The notes beneath the pieces were generated by a model. That model ran no database searches, was not told the origin of the DNA, and was given only the letters and a program-made list of their open reading frames with translations. Both the position numbers and the translations under genes were made by a program. 56,851 nt of DNA. Source: Gemmatimonadota bacterium (lineage in GTDB: Bacteria > Latescibacterota > UBA2968). The stretch covers positions 1-56,851 of the forward strand of contig JAPOXY010000063.1 of NCBI GenBank assembly GCA_026706845.1. The letters are read 5' to 3'. Shown piece by piece: positions 44,514-52,203 of the stretch (its first letter is position 1; every line of letters starts with the position of its first letter).

Positions 44514-45632
44514 TTACTCTTGGATGAGTTCGACGTTGGCGCGCGGGACAGTGGCGCCTTCGCCATTGTCAAATTCGACTTCGAGTACGCGCACATGGGT
44601 TTCGGATTCGACTGTTTGCAATTCGGGGGGCAGTGCCGTGACTTTGCCCACCTGACCAAAATAGGGCGCGCGAATCACGCGCAAGAGTGCGCCTTCAATG
44701 AGGCCTGGATGATCGGATTCTTCGGTTTGTTCGTGGATGCTGGATTCTGGAATGATGATTTCGGGACGCAGAACACCTGCGCGAATCTGGGTGGCACCTG
44801 AGATAGAGGCTTCTTTGCCGTTGTTTTCGCTCAGTATGTCAAAGGTTTTGTGCGCCATTGCGATGGGGCCAAAGCCTTCGGTGACGATGACGGTGAGGCC
44901 AATATTCTCGGTGCCGGTGATGGCTACGCCGAGGTCGTAACCGAGCAGGTCTCGCAAATCGGCGTCGCGGATGCCGCCTCCAATGATGCCAACGGCGCCG
45001 CTTTCTCGCGCTTTGTCAATTACGTCGAGGGTGAGCAGGTTGCCGCCTACGACGATTTTTCCCGCGCACGAGTCGTCGATTTGGTCGGGGGTTAATATTT
45101 GATCTGGCTCTTCGGAGATGACGTGCAGAGGCCCCCAGGTTTCACCGCCTACGCCAAAGATGCCCTGCACAAATGCACCTGTGGTTTCGACAATGACGCC
45201 TTCTTCGGGCAGGATTTCGATCACGTTGCCATCTATGTATGCCTGTACCTGAACGGGGCGCGGGGGCGCGCGAAAGATGACCTGTCCGGTAATTTTGGAG
45301 ATGCTTTCGAGGGTGCCACTAATGGGTGCTTTAACGGTGGTTTTGAACCATTTGATGAAGGGACGGGTTTCGGCAATGGGTTCGTCGGCTTCGACGGGGT
45401 CGCCTTCGCGTTTGAGCATGTAATTGGGCAGTTCTTCCGGCGTGCAACTCAAGATGTTGACCAGGTTGAGGGTGGTGACGTTGCCGGGCAGGTGCGTACG
45501 TGCGACGACTTGATCGCGCGTTACGCTATCGCCTTGTGATACGACGACCTCACCTTTGAGGGGGAGTTGGCGCTGGCGTTGAAGAAGGGTCTGCGGGGTG
45601 ACGCGAAGGCCGGGTGTGTATGCATGTGCCAT
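44514..45632 (-). CDS. Barrel-sandwich/KOW-like cytoplasmic protein
   Basis: An unrecognised 372-residue soluble protein. Residues 25-150 contain repeated turns of the biotinyl/lipoyl barrel-sandwich type (EGDPVEADEPIAETRPF, VKAPISGTLESISKITGQVI, IDGNVIEILPEEGVIV), reminiscent of RnfC and similar membrane-complex adaptors, although no biotinylated lysine is evident. The middle (190-260) has glycine-rich GIIGGGIRDADLRDLLGYD. The C-terminus (310-372) resembles an SH3/KOW fold (GALLRVIRAPYFGQVGKV, ATVPRANVELIQE). It lies between the ATPase gene and the membrane genes and may link them. A possible promoter sits before it. Confidence 0.72.
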   Translation of the reverse strand: MAHAYTPGLRVTPQTLLQRQRQLPLKGEVVVSQGDSVTRDQVVARTHLPGNVTTLNLVNILSCTPEELPNYMLKREGDPVEADEPIAETRPFIKWFKTTVKAPISGTLESISKITGQVIFRAPPRPVQVQAYIDGNVIEILPEEGVIVETTGAFVQGIFGVGGETWGPLHVISEEPDQILTPDQIDDSCAGKIVVGGNLLTLDVIDKARESGAVGIIGGGIRDADLRDLLGYDLGVAITGTENIGLTVIVTEGFGPIAMAHKTFDILSENNGKEASISGATQIRAGVLRPEIIIPESSIHEQTEESDHPGLIEGALLRVIRAPYFGQVGKVTALPPELQTVESETHVRVLEVEFDNGEGATVPRANVELIQE

Positions 45633-45662
45633 AGAGTAATACCTGAGTTAATTGGATAACGG

Positions 45663-45690
45663 AATATACAATGCGTGGGTTACTTTACAA
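45663..45690 (-). promoter_or_regulatory. Candidate internal promoter
   Basis: Minus-strand TTGTAA (45685-45690), 16 bases, TATATT (45663-45668), in the 86-base gap between the GlmL-like gene and the barrel-sandwich gene. It would give the five downstream membrane-cluster genes their own transcription, separate from the fatty-acid genes. Confidence 0.4.
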
Positions 45691-45718
45691 GAAAATAAAT
45701 TAAATCATGGCCTTGCTT

Positions 45719-47506
45719 TTACCGGGGATAGAGGTCGAGGATTTTGCTCCACTGGCTTATTTGATCGGCGCGTTCGGATTGATTTTCGGCAAATACAATG
45801 GGGCGACCGCGTCCGTCGAGGATCAGCCCGGCGGTGCCCCCTTTGACTGTGGTGTTCAGTTCTCTACCCGGCCCTGCACCTGCGTCTGTGTTGCGCTCGG
45901 GTTGCAAGGTGAGGTGTGCTTCTCGATCGGCTTCGAGGGGGAAGTGTAGAAGGTCGCCAATATTCAGGGTGCCGGATTGGGTTCCGTCGGGAAGGCCGAT
46001 TTCGTATTGCGTACAGGGTGTGCCGATTTTGCCCTGGGCGATGGGCGCGATACACGTGCCGAGGTAAATGAGGCAGTCGCGTTCAAAAACCTGAGTGGCG
46101 GCGATTTCGTTGACCGATGAAAGTACGCCGAGGTGTGGCATCATAAAGATGCTGTCAACGGCGAGGCGCGTGATGCCGTCGGGCTGGAAGGCGTCGATGA
46201 GCATGGCGGCTGTTTGCATTCGACGCGGGGCGTGAGATAGAACGCCGCCGCTTCCTACGAGGAGGTCGAGGTCGCGCATTTTGATGAGGCTTTCGCCGCC
46301 TGCGGATTGGTCAAATACATCGGACAGAGTGCGCTCTGCCTGTACGCCTTTGAGACCCACGGCCAGTGCGCGGTGCTGAACAAAGGCCAGGCGCAGGGCT
46401 TCGCGGGCAATGGCCTGTTCGACCTGAAGTTCTTCGAGCATTTGCGGAATTGTGGTGGGGCGGATCATTTTGTTTTTGATGCGGTCTCGCAGGTCGGCTT
46501 CGTCGATTTTGAAAGGTACCCAGCGCATGACGTCGTTGAGGCCCGCTTCTGCGAGTACGTTGGATACGCTGTAGGACATGCCGAGATTGGCAGATACCGT
46601 GCGGTTGAAGATATCGTCAAAGACGCTGAATACGTCGGTGGTGGCGCCGCCTATGTCAACGCCCACGACATTGATATTTTGTTGTTTGGAGACGGTTTGC
46701 ATCATGAGGCCAACTGCGCCAGGTGTGGGCATGATGGGCGCGCCTGTCCAGGAGATGAGTTTTCGATAGCCGGGGGCTTGCGCCATGACGTGTTCGAGAA
46801 AGAGGTCGTGGATCACGTGGCGAGCCGGTCCGAGATTTTCTTCTTCGAGCGTGGGACGGATGTTTTCCGTGGTGGTGAGGGCTGTTTTGTCGCCCAGGGT
46901 GCGTTCGATTTCCGGCGCGGCATCTTTGTTTCCCGCGTAAATGACGGGCAGTTGATATCCCGATCCAAATCGCGGTTTGGGGTCGGCTGCGGAGATAAAT
47001 TCGGCCAGTTCGACGACGTGCGAAACGGTGCCGCCATCTGTGCCGCCCGAAAGGAGTACCATATCGGGGCGCAACTGGCGAATGCGTTCGATTTTTTCGT
47101 GGGGCTGCCGCCCGTCGTTGGACGCGAGAATGTCCATGACAATTGCGCCTGCGCCGAGGGCGCAACGCTGCGCGCTTTCGCCTGTCATGGCCTGAATGAC
47201 GCCGCCGACCATCATTTGCAGACCGCCGCCTGCGCTGCTGGTAGAAATGTAGATGTCAACCCCGAGATTGTCCTGCGCGGGTGTGATGATGGTTTCGCCG
47301 TCGAGAATTTGCCTGCCAGAGAGTTCTTCGACTTCTTGAATGGCGTTGAGTACGCCGCGCGTGACGTCTTCATAGGGGGCTTCAACTGTGGTAGGTGCTT
47401 CGCCTCGATAGGTTTGGCGATAGACATCGCCCTTTTTTTCTATGAGGATGGCTTTGGTCGTGGTGCTGCCGCAATCGGTAGCGATGATGACGTCGAGTTT
47501 ATCCAT
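45719..47506 (-). CDS. GlmL/MutL-type ASKHA ATPase
   Basis: A 595-residue protein of the glutamate mutase accessory (GlmL, MutL) family. It has two actin-like phosphate loops, TDCGSTTTK (10-18) and GVDIGGATTDVFS (282-294), and an adenosine motif GSGGVLSHAPRR near 455, plus LLSGGTDGG (151-159). Known GlmL proteins reactivate the B12-dependent glutamate mutase GlmES, but no mutase subunit is encoded nearby. The long frame reaches 47623; 47506 is chosen because homologues begin at the first strand (MDKLDVIIATDCGS). Its start lies 8 bases inside the preceding small gene. It may provide ATP-driven conformational work to the adjacent membrane complex. Confidence 0.88.
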   Translation of the reverse strand: MDKLDVIIATDCGSTTTKAILIEKKGDVYRQTYRGEAPTTVEAPYEDVTRGVLNAIQEVEELSGRQILDGETIITPAQDNLGVDIYISTSSAGGGLQMMVGGVIQAMTGESAQRCALGAGAIVMDILASNDGRQPHEKIERIRQLRPDMVLLSGGTDGGTVSHVVELAEFISAADPKPRFGSGYQLPVIYAGNKDAAPEIERTLGDKTALTTTENIRPTLEEENLGPARHVIHDLFLEHVMAQAPGYRKLISWTGAPIMPTPGAVGLMMQTVSKQQNINVVGVDIGGATTDVFSVFDDIFNRTVSANLGMSYSVSNVLAEAGLNDVMRWVPFKIDEADLRDRIKNKMIRPTTIPQMLEELQVEQAIAREALRLAFVQHRALAVGLKGVQAERTLSDVFDQSAGGESLIKMRDLDLLVGSGGVLSHAPRRMQTAAMLIDAFQPDGITRLAVDSIFMMPHLGVLSSVNEIAATQVFERDCLIYLGTCIAPIAQGKIGTPCTQYEIGLPDGTQSGTLNIGDLLHFPLEADREAHLTLQPERNTDAGAGPGRELNTTVKGGTAGLILDGRGRPIVFAENQSERADQISQWSKILDLYPR

Positions 47507-47852
47507 GGTTTTTGTTTTCCAGGGTTTCAATATGGCGAATGAGGCAGGGAATGCTTTCTCGCTTTTCCAGAAAGCGCGTGAAGCGGTCAAACTCGGCTGT
47601 TGAAGAAAAGATGATGGATACAAAGGGCGACAAAAAAGTCAAAAGTTGGCTGCCAATATAGTTAAAGGGTCGTCCGGTTTCAAGTAACATAATAGCAGGT
47701 GCTGTGAGTCTGCGCTTCACGATGAAGGCGGCGGCTTTTTCGGCGAGGATTTCGTCTTCTTTGGTGATGGCACTTTCGGGGGGGGAGACGGCAAAGGCAT
47801 GGGCGCAGTAATTCTTAAGCCGGGTCAATATTGATGTGTTTTTGGACGACAT
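47499..47852 (-). CDS. Small conserved-looking protein before GlmL
   Basis: A 117-residue protein. I recall small proteins with a similar pattern (EKAAAFIVKRRLTAPAIMLL, then a hydrophobic GSQLLTFLSPFVSIIF and RFTRFLEKRESIPCLIRHIE) but cannot name the family. It has one strongly hydrophobic segment at about residues 68-85, flanked by charged helices, so it may be membrane-associated. The ATG at 47852 lies within the upstream gene (38-base overlap), and its end overlaps the GlmL-like start by 8 bases: a sign of tight translational coupling with both. Confidence 0.65.
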   Translation of the reverse strand: MSSKNTSILTRLKNYCAHAFAVSPPESAITKEDEILAEKAAAFIVKRRLTAPAIMLLETGRPFNYIGSQLLTFLSPFVSIIFSSTAEFDRFTRFLEKRESIPCLIRHIETLENKNHG

Positions 47853-48237
47853 GGTAGATCTCTGAGGGATTTTTCGAACGCAGGAATTGACCGCGAAATG
47901 TGTCGAGGCGATGCGGTTTGGCAAAAGGACTTAAGAAGACGCCGTCGGGATGATGTGCGGCGCGGCGAAAATTTGTCCATAAATATTGCCTGTGCGTACC
48001 GATATGTGAAATGGTAAAACCGCGATCATTGAGAACATAGTGCGTTGGAAAAAAATAACGGGTCATCGCCGCGGTGAGCAATACGAGTGAAAGAAAGGCG
48101 AAGGTGATGCTCTGAAAGCTCACGCCGACAATAAACGCGACGCCCAGGATGATGAGTACGAGTAAAACAGATTTTGCCAAAGGCTCTTCGCGCAGGGGAT
48201 GTGAGGTCCAGGTTTTTGAAGCGTCAATACTTGTCAT
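47815..48237 (-). CDS. Two-span membrane protein, PH-like tail
   Basis: A 140-residue protein. After a short polar N-terminus it has two membrane spans (SVLLVLIILGVAFIVGVSF at about 27-45 and SITFAFLSLVLLTAAMTRYF at 47-66). A soluble tail (HYVLNDRGFTISHIGTHRQY, FRRAAHHPDGVFLSP) follows, like the bacterial PH (bPH) domain seen in membrane-bound YdbS-type proteins. The open frame continues upstream to 48678 but is there only a shadow of lipM. An ATG at 48246 is the alternative start; neither has a strong Shine-Dalgarno, and both overlap the lipM end, so reinitiation is likely. Confidence 0.6.
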   Translation of the reverse strand: MTSIDASKTWTSHPLREEPLAKSVLLVLIILGVAFIVGVSFQSITFAFLSLVLLTAAMTRYFFPTHYVLNDRGFTISHIGTHRQYLWTNFRRAAHHPDGVFLSPFAKPHRLDTFRGQFLRSKNPSEIYHVVQKHINIDPA

Positions 48238-49063
48238 TCCATTCATAGGTTGCGTATTTTTCGGCGATGAGGCGCTGGGTTTCGGCGATTTCGGTTTCGC
48301 TGAGTGTGGTTTCAACAAGCTGGATGTTAAAGGTATTTTGAATGCCTTGCCGGATGGCTGTGGCCGCTGTGTCGAAATTGATGGGGTATGCGAGGGCTTC
48401 AGAGAGCGAGGTGGTGTGGCGGTCGAGTTCGCCTGCAAAACGCTTTTGCAGGCCTGGTTTGTCGCCGGGCAGAAGGTCGGCGATTTGTTTGTGTTCTGCG
48501 CCGAGCAGGAGCGATCCGTGCTGCAAGAGCATTGTGCCGATGCGCTGCTGCGCACTGCCGATAAGTTTGCGCCCCTTAAATTTGACTTCGTATTGCGCCG
48601 TGCTGGTAAAACAGGGCGCGGTGAGTTCTTTACCGCGCGGTGAGGGCTGTGTTTGGCGACGGGATTCAAAGGTTGCATCGACGCCGAGAGCGCGAATACC
48701 CGCCAGGAGACCCTCGCTGATTTTGCGATAGGCTTCGTTGATATTGCCCCCCATTACGGGATTGTCGGCAGGGCAGACAACGCTGTAGGTCAGTTCGTTC
48801 CAGTGCAAGACAGCGCGACCACCGGTGGGACGACGGACAATGTCGATACCGCGCTCGCGCACTTTTTGGACATCGACTTCGCGGCTGATACGCTGGGCAT
48901 ACCCAAAGGAGACCGCGGGTGGTTGCCACCCATAAACGCGAAAGGCGGGCTGAGCACCTGTTGCTATTGATCGCACGAGGGCTTCATCTACTGCCATATT
49001 AAAAAAGGCGTTTCCATGTTGGGTATTCAGGAAACGCCATGTGGGGGGATTAGATTGTGTCAC
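48224..49063 (-). CDS. lipM: Octanoyltransferase / lipoate ligase family (LipM-like)
   Basis: A 279-residue protein of the lipoate-protein ligase A/octanoyltransferase fold. It shows AFFNMAVDEAL near the N-terminus, RRPTGGRAVLH, TYSVV, and, later, the reactive cysteine region APCFTSTAQYEVKFKGRKL followed by IGSAQQR. The Cys in APCFTS matches the nucleophile of LipM/LipL amidotransferases, so transfer of octanoyl from acyl carrier protein to GcvH or other lipoyl domains is more likely than ATP-driven lipoate ligation. Its location right after the acyl carrier protein and fatty-acid genes suits that source. It begins 2 bases after rnc. Confidence 0.83.
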   Translation of the reverse strand: MTQSNPPTWRFLNTQHGNAFFNMAVDEALVRSIATGAQPAFRVYGWQPPAVSFGYAQRISREVDVQKVRERGIDIVRRPTGGRAVLHWNELTYSVVCPADNPVMGGNINEAYRKISEGLLAGIRALGVDATFESRRQTQPSPRGKELTAPCFTSTAQYEVKFKGRKLIGSAQQRIGTMLLQHGSLLLGAEHKQIADLLPGDKPGLQKRFAGELDRHTTSLSEALAYPINFDTAATAIRQGIQNTFNIQLVETTLSETEIAETQRLIAEKYATYEWNDKY

Positions 49064-49065
49064 GG

Positions 49066-49842
49066 TTAGTGCAGGCCCAGATGTCTGAGCGCGTCTTTTG
49101 CGGCCATCTGTTGGGCTTCTTTTTTGCTACGCCCCTGTCCTTCGCCCAATCGATCGCCCTGAAGGGTTACTTCGATGAAGAAAATTTTTCGGTGATCTGG
49201 ACCTTCTTCGGATATGGGCTGATATCGCGGATGGCCCTGTCCCGTACTTTGCGTGTGTTCGAGAAGCAGGCTTTTGAAGTTGAGATAGTTGCCGTCGGCG
49301 AGGATTTCTTCAACATTGGTTAGAATTGTGCGTTCGACAAATGAGCGAGCAGCCTCAAGCCCGCCATCGAGGTAAATCGCACCTAAGAGCGCTTCAAAAG
49401 CATCTCCGATAATTGAGGTGCGTTGGCGCCCGCCAGATGAGATTTCTTCTTTGCTCAAATAGAGATATTCTCCGAGTTGGATTTTGCGGCCTTTTTCGGC
49501 CAGAACGACCTTGCTGACGAGCAGAGACTTGATCTGTGTGAGTTCGCCTTCTCTTTTCTTTTTGAACTGATTGTAGAGATGTTCTGTCACAATGAGATCG
49601 AGCACTGCGTCGCCCAAAAATTCCAGGCGTTCGTTGGAAGCAATGCTGCCTTCTTGGGTGACGTAAACATGGGACCGGTGTTTAAGGGCTTGTTCGAGTA
49701 AAGCGGTATTGGAAAAGGTGTAACCGAGTTTGCGTTGGAGTTCTTCCTGGGAACGCACCCTGCCGCTTGCGGACCAGCGTCTGATCGTTTGTAAGACGGT
49801 TCCGAGTCGGATAAAACCGCCTCCTTTCAATTCGCGTAGCAT
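49066..49842 (-). CDS. rnc: Ribonuclease III
   Basis: A 258-residue double-strand RNA endonuclease. The catalytic signature NERLEFLGDAVLDLIV and second acidic cluster DAFEALLGAIYLDGG form the RNase III domain; the last 75 residues (SLLLEHTQSTGQGHP, GRSKKEAQQMAAKDALRHL) are the dsRNA-binding domain. It processes rRNA and structured mRNA. The N-terminus has about 30 extra residues before the catalytic domain. Its place after fabF matches the usual bacterial fab-rnc order. Confidence 0.95.
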   Translation of the reverse strand: MLRELKGGGFIRLGTVLQTIRRWSASGRVRSQEELQRKLGYTFSNTALLEQALKHRSHVYVTQEGSIASNERLEFLGDAVLDLIVTEHLYNQFKKKREGELTQIKSLLVSKVVLAEKGRKIQLGEYLYLSKEEISSGGRQRTSIIGDAFEALLGAIYLDGGLEAARSFVERTILTNVEEILADGNYLNFKSLLLEHTQSTGQGHPRYQPISEEGPDHRKIFFIEVTLQGDRLGEGQGRSKKEAQQMAAKDALRHLGLH

Positions 49843-49853
49843 GTATGGTCTCG

Positions 49854-51104
49854 TTAGTTGCGAAACTTACGCAGGATGAGTACTGCGTTGTGACCACCAA
49901 AGCCAAAAGAGTTACTGATGGCGATTTCAACGGGTATTTCTCGCGCTTCATTGGGTACGTAATCGAGGTCGCATTCTGGATCGGGTGTTTCATAGTTGAT
50001 CGTGGGCGGTACTACATTGTGGTGAACTGATAGGGTTGCTGCGATGGTTTCAATCGCACCCGAAGCTCCCAAAAGATGTCCGGTCATGGATTTTGTCGAA
50101 CTGACGGCGAGCTTTTTGGCCCGGTCGCCAAATACGGATTTGATGGCGGCTGTTTCTGCCGGATCGCCCACAGGTGTTGATGTGCCGTGTGCGTTGATAT
50201 AAGACACGTCTTCGGGATTGATCTGCGCCTGTCGCATGGCGCGGCACATGGCGCGGGCACCCCCCTCGCCGCCAGGTGCCATACCGGTAATGTGATAGGC
50301 ATCGCCAGTGTAGCCAGTTCCTACAACTTCGGCATAGATAGTGGCACCCCGTTGTGTTGCGCGTTTGAGTTCTTCCAGAACAAGCCCGCCAGCGCCTTCG
50401 CCAATTACAAATCCATCTCGGTCTGCGTCAAAGGGACGACTGGCTTGCGTTGGGGCATCGTTGCGGGTTGAAAGCGTTCGCGCTGCGGCAAATCCACCGA
50501 CTGACATTGGGGTAATGGCAGCTTCTGCCCCCCCTGTGATCATGACATCGGCTTCGTCGTCCCAAATTTCGCGGGCTGCGTTGCCAATGGCATGGGCTGC
50601 CGAGGCGCAAGCTGTGACGGTGGTATAATTGGGGCCTTTGGCACCGAGGTGGATGGATACCTGACCTGCGGACATGTCGGGGATCATCATGGGTACAAAA
50701 AGCGGACTGATGCGTCTTGGACCATCTTTGCGATAGGCTTCGTGCTGATTCTCAAAAGTCTGGATGCCGCCAATGCCCGAGCCAAATACAACCCCGATGC
50801 GTTCGGGCTGTTCATTACTGATATCGAGACCTGCATTTTCTACAGCCTGTACAGATGATGCAATGGCATACTGTGTAAAGAGATCCATGCGCCGCTGGCT
50901 TCGACTGTCAATGCCAAAGTGCGCTGGATCAAAGTTTTTGATTTCGGCGGCAAACTGCACGCGGAAATCAGTGGCGTCAAATTTTGTTATGGGGCCAACA
51001 CCTGTTTGTCCATTGCACAATGCTTCCCAATAGCTTTCCGTGGTATTGCCATTGGGGGCGAGTGTACCCAGGCCGGTGATGACCACTCTGCGTTGTCTGT
51101 TCAC
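49854..51104 (-). CDS. fabF: 3-oxoacyl-ACP synthase II
   Basis: A 416-residue condensing enzyme that elongates acyl-ACP with malonyl-ACP. The catalytic triad is visible: Cys in TVTACASAAHAIG, His in NAHGTSTPVGD and His in SMTGHLLGASGA; GFGGHNAVL closes the chain. The start codon is GTG, with GGAGGT 6 bases upstream, and the Shine-Dalgarno is directly against the base of a 12-bp hairpin (51116-51146). It follows acpP in the type II fatty-acid cluster. Confidence 0.95.
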   Translation of the reverse strand: MNRQRRVVITGLGTLAPNGNTTESYWEALCNGQTGVGPITKFDATDFRVQFAAEIKNFDPAHFGIDSRSQRRMDLFTQYAIASSVQAVENAGLDISNEQPERIGVVFGSGIGGIQTFENQHEAYRKDGPRRISPLFVPMMIPDMSAGQVSIHLGAKGPNYTTVTACASAAHAIGNAAREIWDDEADVMITGGAEAAITPMSVGGFAAARTLSTRNDAPTQASRPFDADRDGFVIGEGAGGLVLEELKRATQRGATIYAEVVGTGYTGDAYHITGMAPGGEGGARAMCRAMRQAQINPEDVSYINAHGTSTPVGDPAETAAIKSVFGDRAKKLAVSSTKSMTGHLLGASGAIETIAATLSVHHNVVPPTINYETPDPECDLDYVPNEAREIPVEIAISNSFGFGGHNAVLILRKFRN

Positions 51105-51115
51105 TAAATGACCTC

Positions 51116-51146
51116 CTGGAGGCTGGAGATTGGTTCCAGCCTCCAG
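51116..51146 (-). promoter_or_regulatory. 12-bp hairpin between acpP and fabF
   Basis: Perfect stem CTGGAGGCTGGA/TCCAGCCTCCAG (51116-51127 with 51135-51146), 7-base loop. No U run follows; instead the fabF Shine-Dalgarno starts next to its foot. It is better read as an RNA processing or stability element, perhaps an RNase III target, than as a terminator. It could raise acpP mRNA level over fabF. Confidence 0.6.
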
Positions 51147-51154
51147 TTTCCGAG

Positions 51155-51394
51155 TTAATCCAGACGCTCGTCTAAGTATGCGATGGCGTCGCCAACTGTT
51201 TCGAGCTTCTCGGCGTCTTCATCGGATATTTCCATGTCAAATTCTTCTTCGAAAGCCATGACCAGTTCGACTGTGTCGAGCGAGTCTGCGCCCAGATCGT
51301 CAATAAAATGGGCGTCGGCATTGACGCTATCGGCATCGACGCCGAGTTGATCAACGATCAGGTCGGTAACTTTTTGTTTAATATCATCGGTCAT
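51155..51394 (-). CDS. acpP: Acyl carrier protein
   Basis: A 79-residue acidic helical protein with the phosphopantetheine site [10 protein letters not shown] (Ser in DSL). It carries growing acyl chains in fatty-acid synthesis and can supply octanoyl groups to the LipM-like enzyme encoded downstream. Length and charge pattern are as in other bacteria. It lies between fabG and fabF in the usual order. Confidence 0.97.
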   Translation of the reverse strand: MTDDIKQKVTDLIVDQLGVDADSVNADAHFIDDLGADSLDTVELVMAFEEEFDMEISDEDAEKLETVGDAIAYLDERLD

Positions 51395-51428
51395 GTAAAG
51401 CCCTCCGTGATTAGTGTGTAGTGATTAT

Positions 51429-52175
51429 TTACATCACCATTCCGCCATCGACAACGAGCACCTGTCCGGTAATATAGGCCGCGTCGTCAGAGGCGAGAAA
51501 GGCTGCGGCAGCAGCGACATCTTCGGGGCTGCCGAGTTTGCCCAGTGGAATCTGTTCGATCAACTGTTCTTGTATTTTGGCGTTGAGTTTGGCGGTCATG
51601 TCCGTTGGAATAAAACCGGGCGCAATGGCGTTGGCCGTAATATTGCGGCTGGCCAATTCTCTGGCTACGGATTTGGTCAGGCCAATAAGACCCGATTTGG
51701 ATGCGGCATAATTGATCTGCCCGGCATTGCCCAGAAGTCCCACGACCGATGAGACATTGATGATGCGACCAGTTCGCGCTTTCATCATGGGACGGGTGAC
51801 GGCTTTGATACAATGGTACGCACCTTTGAGATTGACGTCAAGAACTGCATCCCACTCGTCTTCTTTCATACGCATCAACAAATTGTCGCGGGCGATACCC
51901 GCATTGTTGACGAGTACATCGATTTTGCCCCAGGTGTCGAGGACGGTCTCGACAAGGGCTTCAACAGATTCGGCATTGGAGACATCGGTCTGTTGTACAA
52001 GGGCTTCACGGCCTTGTGCGCGGATTTTTTCGGCTACAGCTTCAGCAGCTTCTGTACTTTGGCTGGCACATACGGCAATGTTGGCTCCTTCGCGCGCGAA
52101 GCGCAGGGCAATGGCCTCGCCAATGCCGCGAGATCCGCCCGTTACAAGGGCTGTTTTACCTGTGAGTCGGTTCAT
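51429..52175 (-). CDS. fabG: 3-oxoacyl-ACP reductase
   Basis: A 248-residue short-chain dehydrogenase: NADPH motif TGGSRGIGEAIA near residue 12, NNAGI, catalytic Ser in INVSSVVG and YAASKSG (Tyr and Lys). It reduces 3-oxoacyl-ACP with NADPH in the elongation cycle. It begins 28 bases after fabD ends and is followed by acpP. Confidence 0.96.
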   Translation of the reverse strand: MNRLTGKTALVTGGSRGIGEAIALRFAREGANIAVCASQSTEAAEAVAEKIRAQGREALVQQTDVSNAESVEALVETVLDTWGKIDVLVNNAGIARDNLLMRMKEDEWDAVLDVNLKGAYHCIKAVTRPMMKARTGRIINVSSVVGLLGNAGQINYAASKSGLIGLTKSVARELASRNITANAIAPGFIPTDMTAKLNAKIQEQLIEQIPLGKLGSPEDVAAAAAFLASDDAAYITGQVLVVDGGMVM

Positions 52176-52203
52176 GAGTATAGTTACCTGTCAGTTGAAT
52201 ACT

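Noticed and set aside
45719-47506. Reading the GlmL-like gene as proof of glutamate fermentation
   Set aside because: No glutamate mutase, methylaspartase or citramalate genes are near; family membership alone does not give the pathway.
46307-47542. 411-codon plus-strand frame opposite the GlmL-like gene
   Set aside because: Antisense shadow of a protein with complete ASKHA motifs.
47815-48678. 287-codon open frame as a single long gene
   Set aside because: The first 147 codons run antiphase inside lipM and give a low-complexity Ser/Pro-rich shadow; the real protein starts near 48237.
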